A stretch of DNA of 64,000 nt from assembly GCA_951812395.1 (NCBI GenBank), contig CATOSD010000001.1, positions 62,001-126,000 of the forward strand, read 5' to 3'. The stretch is from an uncultured Dehalococcoidia bacterium (GTDB lineage: Bacteria > Chloroflexota > Dehalococcoidia > Lucifugimonadales > CATOSD01). The notes beneath the pieces are model-generated. The model saw only the letters and a list, made by a program, of their open reading frames with translations. It was not told where the DNA came from and did no database searches. Every line of letters starts with the position of its first letter. Positions within the stretch are counted from its first letter, which is position 1. A program made the position numbers and the translations under genes. Positions 59,013 to 64,000 of the stretch are shown piece after piece.

Positions 59013-59045
59013 AGTTAGGCCTCGTGGCAGGTTCGCGGGACGGAG

Positions 59046-59121
59046 TCACCCCCACCCTAACCTCCCCTCTGCGAGGGGGAAGGGACTCTTGGCGCGCCTT
59101 TCCCATCAGGGGGGAAGGGAC
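59046..59121. repeat. dispersed palindromic repeat (double unit)
   Basis: CACCCCCACCCTAACCTCCC then CTCTGCGAGGGGGAAGGGACT, directly followed by a second partial unit, CCTTTCCCATCAGGGGGGAAGGGAC, between ffh and hrcA. Confidence 0.6.
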
Positions 59122-59135
59122 ATGCGGTTGGCGGG

Positions 59136-60158
59136 CTAGCTGCCGACGCTTTCGACCATGTCGCTGAGAATGGCGGACATGAGCCGCACGCCGGCGATGG
59201 CGCGGGAGTACTCCATGCGCGTCGGACCTATGGCGCCCACCGCGCCGTAGGCACGGTCGGGTATGCCGTAGCCGCACAGCACCAAGCTCAGGGGCGAGAG
59301 CACGTCGCCGCTGTTTTCGTGGCCAATCACCACCTTCACCACCCCGCCGTCGGGCCGCCCGCCCAGGATCTCCTTCACCAGCGAACCGTCCTCCAGACCC
59401 TCTACCAGCGAGTGCATCCGGTCGTTGCCGGCGAACTCGGGCTGGCTCAGCAGGTTCCGCAGGCCGTCGACGTAGTAGTCCCGGTATATGGCCGTGTCCT
59501 CTTCTCGCAGGATGACCAGGGTCGCGTCGATAACGTCGTCCTCCAGAGGCGACGAGTCTGGGTTCAGAGCCTCTATCTCGCCGCGGGTGAGACCGGTTAT
59601 GCGACTCTTCACCCTGTTGACCGAGGCTTGGAGCTCTTCGGGGGGCGACGGCTTTTGCAGGCGTATGAGCTGGCGCCTCAGGCCGGCCTGCTCCAGCACC
59701 ACGATGAGCATGGCCAGGATGTCGCGGATGGGCACCAGCTCGACGTGCTTGACGCGCGGCTGCATGGCCATGGGGAAGGTGGCGATGGCCATGTTTCCGA
59801 CGATCTTCGCGAGCACCGCCGCGGCGACGTTGGCCCACTCGTCGATCTCGCGTTCGATGCGGTTGAGCTCGCGGCGCACGGCGGCCTGGACTTCGTAGGG
59901 CAGGTGGGCGTCCTCCAGCGTGAGAATGGACTCGACGTAGAAGCGGTAGGCCTTGTCGAGAGGCACGCTGCCGGCCGAGGTGTGGGGGCGCGTGAGGTAG
60001 TCACGCTCTTCGAGGTCGGCGACGTCGTTGCGGATCGTGGCCGGGCTGACGCCCAACTCCCGGTGGCGCGCGATGCCGTCGGACGATATCGGCGCCGCCG
60101 TGGTGATGTAGTGGTTGACGATCAGTCTGAGAATGGTCTCTTGGCGATTTGTAACCAT
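59136..60158 (-). CDS. hrcA: heat-inducible transcription repressor HrcA
   Basis: A 340-residue HrcA. The N-terminal winged helix has RQETILRLIVNHYITTAAPISSDGIARHRELGVSPATIRNDVADLEERDYL. The GAF-like middle and the C-terminal AYGAVGAIGPTRMEYSRAIAGVRLMS are diagnostic. It represses groE/dnaK operons by binding CIRCE elements. No dnaK, grpE or groE is adjacent, and I find no CIRCE inverted repeat (TTAGCACTC-N9-GAGTGCTAA) in this window, so its targets lie elsewhere. A palindromic repeat sits both upstream and downstream. Confidence 0.94.
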   Translation of the reverse strand: MVTNRQETILRLIVNHYITTAAPISSDGIARHRELGVSPATIRNDVADLEERDYLTRPHTSAGSVPLDKAYRFYVESILTLEDAHLPYEVQAAVRRELNRIEREIDEWANVAAAVLAKIVGNMAIATFPMAMQPRVKHVELVPIRDILAMLIVVLEQAGLRRQLIRLQKPSPPEELQASVNRVKSRITGLTRGEIEALNPDSSPLEDDVIDATLVILREEDTAIYRDYYVDGLRNLLSQPEFAGNDRMHSLVEGLEDGSLVKEILGGRPDGGVVKVVIGHENSGDVLSPLSLVLCGYGIPDRAYGAVGAIGPTRMEYSRAIAGVRLMSAILSDMVESVGS

Positions 60159-60300
60159 GGGACCCGCCCGTGCTTGTGCGGGCTGCGGCGGGCGTAGCCG
60201 AGCCGCCGAGCGCGCAAGGAATAATTGCTGTTGGAATTAGGCCAGTTTAGCATACGGCAGCGGGGGTGGGTAGTGATGGAAGGCAGTCGGGGGTCGTCTT

Positions 60301-60348
60301 TTCACCCCCATCCTGACCTTCCCCCTGCGAGGGGGAAGGGACTTTTGG
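60301..60348. repeat. dispersed palindromic repeat
   Basis: CACCCCCATCCTGACCTTCC then CCCTGCGAGGGGGAAGGGAC, sharing the ATCCTGACCTTCCCC arm with the perfect inverted repeat at 34846. A partial second unit (CGTCAAGCGGGAAGGGACTG) follows near 60380. The gap from 60159 to 60411 otherwise shows no gene. Confidence 0.6.
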
Positions 60349-60411
60349 AAGTCTTACTCCCGATACCTACCCATGTCGGCCCGTCAAGCGGGAAGGGACT
60401 GGAATCGGAGC

Positions 60412-61335
60412 CTAGGGCACGCCGCGATAGCCTCGGAGACGCGGGTCGAGGATGTCGCGGAGGCCGTCGCCGGCGAGGTTGAACGCCAGCACCGTGAGCG
60501 TTATCGCCATGCCGGGCCAGAACATTAGCCAGGGGTTGCGCGACATGTGGTTGCGCGCCTCGCCCATGATGTTGCCCCAGGTGGGCGTGTCGGGGTTGAC
60601 GCCAACGCCCAGGAAGCTGAGTCCCGACTCGATAAGTATCGCGAGAGCGGTGACGAAGCTCGCCATCACCACCACCGGCGCCAGCATGTTGGGGCGGATG
60701 TGGCGAAGCAGCACGCGCGGGGCGCTGGCGCCGATTGCGCGCGCCGCGTCCACGAAAGGCTCGTTGCTCAGGCTCAGCACCGACGAGCGGGCTACGCGGA
60801 TCGTGCCGGGGGCGAGCACAATGCTGAGCGTGACGATGATGTTGAAAACCGTCGCCCCCAGCAGGGTCATAATCGCGATGGCCAGCAGAAACGCCGGCAT
60901 CGCCATTATCCCGTCGACCACCCGCATGATGATCTTGTCGGCGAGCGGGTAGTATCCGGTGATGAGGCCCACGGCCATGCCAATAATGGTCGTAAGAAAG
61001 GCGACGCCGAAGCCGACTATCAGCGCCACCCGCCCGCCGGAGAGCGTTCGCGAGTAGAGGTCGCGCCCGAAGCCGTCGGTGCCGAACCAATGGTCGAGCG
61101 ACGGCCCTTCCAGCCTGTCGGGCACGTTGGGGGCCTTGGGGTTGTGAGTCGAGAGCACGGGCGACAGCAAGGCCGTCAGCACCATGAACGCCAGCAGCGC
61201 GACGGCCGTGGCCATGGCGGGGTTGCGCGCCGACAGCCGCAGTCCGGCCCTGAGGTACGCCGACGGGCTGAAGGTCGTGCCGATCGCGCCCGATGCGGTG
61301 GCGCCGGCGCCCCGCGCGCTTCCGGGAGTGTTCAT
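60412..61335 (-). CDS. peptide/nickel-type ABC transporter permease (DppC-like)
   Basis: A 307-residue inner-membrane permease. After a short cytosolic N-terminus come one membrane helix, a soluble LDHWFGTDGFGRDLYSRTLSGGR loop typical of DppC/OppC, and about five more helices. The EAA loop region is RAIGASAPRVLLRHIRPNML. It ends with LRDILDPRLRGYRGVP, the standard DppC terminus. It pairs with the DppB-like permease (start overlaps its stop). No ATPase genes follow before hrcA, so these must be encoded elsewhere. Confidence 0.93.
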   Translation of the reverse strand: MNTPGSARGAGATASGAIGTTFSPSAYLRAGLRLSARNPAMATAVALLAFMVLTALLSPVLSTHNPKAPNVPDRLEGPSLDHWFGTDGFGRDLYSRTLSGGRVALIVGFGVAFLTTIIGMAVGLITGYYPLADKIIMRVVDGIMAMPAFLLAIAIMTLLGATVFNIIVTLSIVLAPGTIRVARSSVLSLSNEPFVDAARAIGASAPRVLLRHIRPNMLAPVVVMASFVTALAILIESGLSFLGVGVNPDTPTWGNIMGEARNHMSRNPWLMFWPGMAITLTVLAFNLAGDGLRDILDPRLRGYRGVP

Positions 61336-62276
61336 GTGTACCGTATTCTGGGATCCAGGTAGCCGTAAGCAAGGTCGACTATCATGTTCACGAAGACGTA
61401 TATCAGTGTGGCCAGGATCAGCAGCGCCTGCACCACCGGGTAGTCGCGCACCAGGATGGACTGGGCGATGAGCGCTCCGAGTCCGGGAATCGCGAAGAAG
61501 GTCTCGGTGATGATGGCCCCATTGAGCAGCGCCGCCACTCCGAGGCCGATGACCGTGAGTATGGGCATGGACGCGTTCTTCAGAGCATGGCGCAGCACCA
61601 CGACCTGTTCGGTAAGGCCCTTCGACCGGGCGGTGCGGATGTAGTCCTGGCGCATCACTTCGAGCATGGTGGACCGGGTCATCCTGGCTATCAGCGCCAC
61701 CAGGCTAATGCCCAGCGTCACGCACGGCAGCACCAGGTGTCGCGCGTAGGACGCCAGGCCATTGTCCAGGCTGGTGTACCCGAGCACGGGCAGAATTCCC
61801 AGGTTGAGGCTGAACAGCCAGATCGCGAGGAAGGCCAGCCAGAAGACCGGCATGGCGAAGCCGACGGAGGCGAACAGGATGATCGCCCGGTCTATCCAGG
61901 TGTTGGACTTCCAGGCGGCGAGCACGCCCAGGGGCACTCCCACCAATATGGCGAACACCTCGCTGACGATGGCGACGACAATGGTGGGCGTCATGCGCTG
62001 CCCGATGATCGTCGAGACGGGCACGCGACTGCCCACGGACTCGCCGAGGTCGCCGCGCACGAGCTTGCCGACCCAGGTGAAGAACTGCACCGGGACCGGC
62101 TTGTCGAGGTCCAGAGACACGCGGATCGCCTGCATTTGTTCCGGCGACGCCTGCTCCCCGGCTATCAGCTGGGCCGGGTCACCGGGGGCGAGGCGAAGCA
62201 ATGCGAAAACGAAGACGACGACGAGAATTAATACCGGTATCGCCGACAGCAGCCTCGTCGCGATGTATCGCTGCAT
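61332..62276 (-). CDS. peptide/nickel-type ABC transporter permease (DppB-like)
   Basis: A 314-residue permease starting MQRYIATRLLSAIPVLILVVVFVF, the typical first helix of DppB/OppB. LDLDKPVPVQFFTWVGKLVRGDLGES follows and the EAA loop region is RTARSKGLTEQVVVLRHALKNA. It ends in YLDPRIRYT, the conserved DppB terminus. It forms the channel with the DppC-like subunit. It lies six bases after the solute-binding protein gene. Substrate is presumably a peptide or similar small molecule. Confidence 0.93.
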   Translation of the reverse strand: MQRYIATRLLSAIPVLILVVVFVFALLRLAPGDPAQLIAGEQASPEQMQAIRVSLDLDKPVPVQFFTWVGKLVRGDLGESVGSRVPVSTIIGQRMTPTIVVAIVSEVFAILVGVPLGVLAAWKSNTWIDRAIILFASVGFAMPVFWLAFLAIWLFSLNLGILPVLGYTSLDNGLASYARHLVLPCVTLGISLVALIARMTRSTMLEVMRQDYIRTARSKGLTEQVVVLRHALKNASMPILTVIGLGVAALLNGAIITETFFAIPGLGALIAQSILVRDYPVVQALLILATLIYVFVNMIVDLAYGYLDPRIRYT

Positions 62277-62282
62277 GGCGTC

Positions 62283-64000
62283 CTATCTTCTGCTGGCGTC
62301 CTTCCAGTACATGCCGGGGAAGTACGGACCGTTGACTATGGTGTGCTGGTAGCCCTCGAGGTCGGTGCTCATCGGGTGCATGAAGAAGAACATGCCCAGC
62401 GGGATATAGGGCGGGTCATCGAAGGCCACGCGCTGCATCTCGTCGTAGATTCTGATCTGATCATCGAACGTGGCCGCTTTGGCAAGCTCCCCTTGCAGCG
62501 CGAAGAAATCGTCGCTCTGCCAGAATCCTAGCTGGCCGTCGTACTCCAGGAACCGGTTGGCTATTGGCGAGAAGTGCCAGGTGCTCAGCCAGCTTGTGGA
62601 GATGTGCCAGTCCCGGTTTTCGAGCTGCACTTCCCTGTCGGCGAGCACGATTGCGCTGGACGCGGCGGGGTCCACCGGCTTCAGCGTCACGTTAAACCCC
62701 ACAGCCTCCATCCTGGGCTTGAGCAAGGTGGCTATGACGTGGCCGATGCGGAACTGCACCTGGTCCAGCAGTATGATCTCTTCGCCGTCGTAGCCGGCCT
62801 CGGACATCAGCCGCTTGGCCTTCTCGTTGTCCTTCTGGTTGTAGTACTCGGGCGCGACCGACCTGCCAAACGCGGTGCCGCACGCCCAGAACGAGTCGCA
62901 CAGCGTCCACAGGTCGGGCGGGCCGGCGATGGCCGTCATCATCTCCTCTGGGTCGATTACGGCTGCAATAGCCTGGCGCAGCTTTCTGCCCTCGGGCGAG
63001 TTGTCGAGCGGCGAGTACAGCTTCTGAATCCAGAACAGGGGCTGTCCGCCGGGCTTGGCGAAGTAGAGCTGAACGTCGGGAACCTGGAGTAGCCCGTCGT
63101 AGAAGTCGGTGTCTATGGAGTGCAGGAAGTCCATCTCGCCGTTCTGGATCGCGGCTACGCGCACCTCCTGGTCCGGTATCTCGGTGGCGTCGAGCACGTC
63201 AAAGTAGGCGATCTTCGCGCCGGAGGTGCTGTCGCCCGGCTCATCACGCGGCACGTAGTTCTCGAACCTTTCAAGCCGGAGCTTGTGGGTGACCTGCCAC
63301 TCGGCGAAGACGTAGGGGCCGGAGCCTACGTGGGTGACCACCGGCTCGCTGCCGGGGATCATGGCCTCGTCGATGGGGTGGATCACCGGCACGGGGCCGT
63401 CGCCCTTGCCGAGGGCGGGAATGAACACGCCGTTGGGCTCGCTGAACTCGAACACCATCGTCTTGGCGTCTACCTTGTCCGCTCGGGTCAGGGTAGGGTT
63501 GATGAACGGGCCGTAAGAGTCAGCATTGCGCCAGCGGTCGAACGAGGCGAGCACGTCCTCGACGGTGACGGGGCGGCCGTCGTGGAAGGATAGGCCGTCG
63601 CGAAGGGTCAACACGAAGCGCTTGCCGCCGTCCTCTACGGACCAGGTATCGAGCGCCTGCGGGTGCAGTGCGCCGTCCTTATCCCAGGCCAGCAGCGTGT
63701 CGTAGACCATAAACGACAGCCCGTTTACGAGGGCAAGGCTGCTGGTAGGGTCGGTGGTAGTGAAGCTGTGCGACGGCACCCACCTGAGCGTGCCACCGTA
63801 CTTGTCGTCATCAGTCGCTTCCGGCATGGCGACCGCTGCGGCCTGCGTGGGCGTCGCCCGCGGGGCCGCGGGCATGGCGGTGGCGGCCGGCGCTGCGGGC
63901 ACGGGCGTCGGGTCGGGCTGCGCTGGCAGCACGCCGCCGAGTGACGGCGTGGGCGCGGCCGGAGGCGTCGCAGTGGGCGTTGGCTCCGCCGGCTCCTCCG
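62283..64000 (-). CDS. ABC transporter solute-binding protein, family 5 (5' end outside window)
   Basis: At least 570 residues, running off the right edge. A GTG at 63932 lies within a Pro/Ala/Thr-rich linker that stays open to base 64000 (TPTATPPAAPTPSLGG), so the true start and the lipoprotein signal are beyond the window. The mature part is SBP_bac_5. LRWVPSHSFTTTDPTSSLAL, WSVEDGGKRFVLTLRDGLSFHDGRPV and FEFSEPNGVF are visible, with AKRLMSEAGYDGEEI near the C-terminal lobe. It captures a peptide or other oligomer outside the cell for the two permeases encoded downstream. Confidence 0.92.
   Translation of the reverse strand, partial: EEPAEPTPTATPPAAPTPSLGGVLPAQPDPTPVPAAPAATAMPAAPRATPTQAAAVAMPEATDDDKYGGTLRWVPSHSFTTTDPTSSLALVNGLSFMVYDTLLAWDKDGALHPQALDTWSVEDGGKRFVLTLRDGLSFHDGRPVTVEDVLASFDRWRNADSYGPFINPTLTRADKVDAKTMVFEFSEPNGVFIPALGKGDGPVPVIHPIDEAMIPGSEPVVTHVGSGPYVFAEWQVTHKLRLERFENYVPRDEPGDSTSGAKIAYFDVLDATEIPDQEVRVAAIQNGEMDFLHSIDTDFYDGLLQVPDVQLYFAKPGGQPLFWIQKLYSPLDNSPEGRKLRQAIAAVIDPEEMMTAIAGPPDLWTLCDSFWACGTAFGRSVAPEYYNQKDNEKAKRLMSEAGYDGEEIILLDQVQFRIGHVIATLLKPRMEAVGFNVTLKPVDPAASSAIVLADREVQLENRDWHISTSWLSTWHFSPIANRFLEYDGQLGFWQSDDFFALQGELAKAATFDDQIRIYDEMQRVAFDDPPYIPLGMFFFMHPMSTDLEGYQHTIVNGPYFPGMYWKDASRR

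Noticed and set aside
60159..60411. Possible CIRCE operator near hrcA
   Set aside because: No TTAGCACTC/GAGTGCTAA pair is present; only palindromic repeats and ordinary intergenic bases are seen.

Overview
The window is about 64 kb of high-GC bacterial chromosome, most plausibly from an uncultured Chloroflexota (SAR202/Dehalococcoidia-like) genome. This is inferred from the giant DUF2298 (Chlor_Arch_YYY) membrane protein, from many CaiB/BaiF, CitE-like, LLM-flavin and SSS/DASS catabolic paralogues, and from frequent GTG/TTG starts. No taxonomic marker was searched. Gene density is high. Core genes (fabI, nadE, priA, ffh, hrcA, one tRNA-Pro) alternate with catabolic and transport genes and with lower-GC accessory cassettes.

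Layout. 0.3-13.4 kb: aminotransferase, ComF, MFS, a sulfopyruvate-decarboxylase-like TPP enzyme pair with a Uma2 protein, fabI, MBL hydrolase, LLM oxidoreductase, an AAA ATPase plus PD-(D/E)XK-like protein pair, pentapeptide-repeat, HAD and amidohydrolase genes. 13.4-21 kb: a rearranged zone with a 2-kb direct duplication (DUF5131-TcmP-Fe-ADH). Each copy is broken in different places, and a methyltransferase and three gene remnants lie between them. 21-27.7 kb: SIS, nadE, ADP-ribosylglycohydrolase and aldo/keto reductase. An HD-phosphohydrolase/YwgA-like cassette is inserted at the start of the reductase. 27.7-34.8 kb: a broken RHH/PIN module, DASS and SSS transporters, a JAMM protease, an FAD oxidoreductase and an iron-type solute-binding lipoprotein. 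34.8-41.1 kb: an OLD-family nuclease and a NYN-domain RNase, each flanked by a duplicated end of the neighbouring host gene (solute-binding protein, priA), then an orphan AbrB-type antitoxin. 41.3-48 kb: class IV aminotransferase, DUF2298 protein, tRNA-Pro, two tandem predicted small-RNA units with near-consensus promoters, and a second NYN gene. 48-56 kb: three CitE-like lyases, two CaiB/BaiF CoA-transferases, tandem HEPN/PaREP1-like genes and a HemL-like aminotransferase. 56-64 kb: a decayed ParA cassette, ffh, hrcA and a peptide ABC transporter that runs off the window.

The most interesting theme is a set of small, low-GC, defence-like cassettes (HD/YwgA, OLD, NYN). Each sits at the terminus of a host gene and is flanked by a duplicated copy of that terminus. 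Two of the cassettes (HD/YwgA and ParA) also share a promoter motif. Both NYN genes lie directly beside a compact promoter-hairpin-terminator unit, which suggests an RNase/small-RNA pairing. A family of GC-rich palindromic repeats is dispersed through the gaps between genes. Several single-base lesions fall in homopolymers, so assembly or sequencing error remains possible for those.
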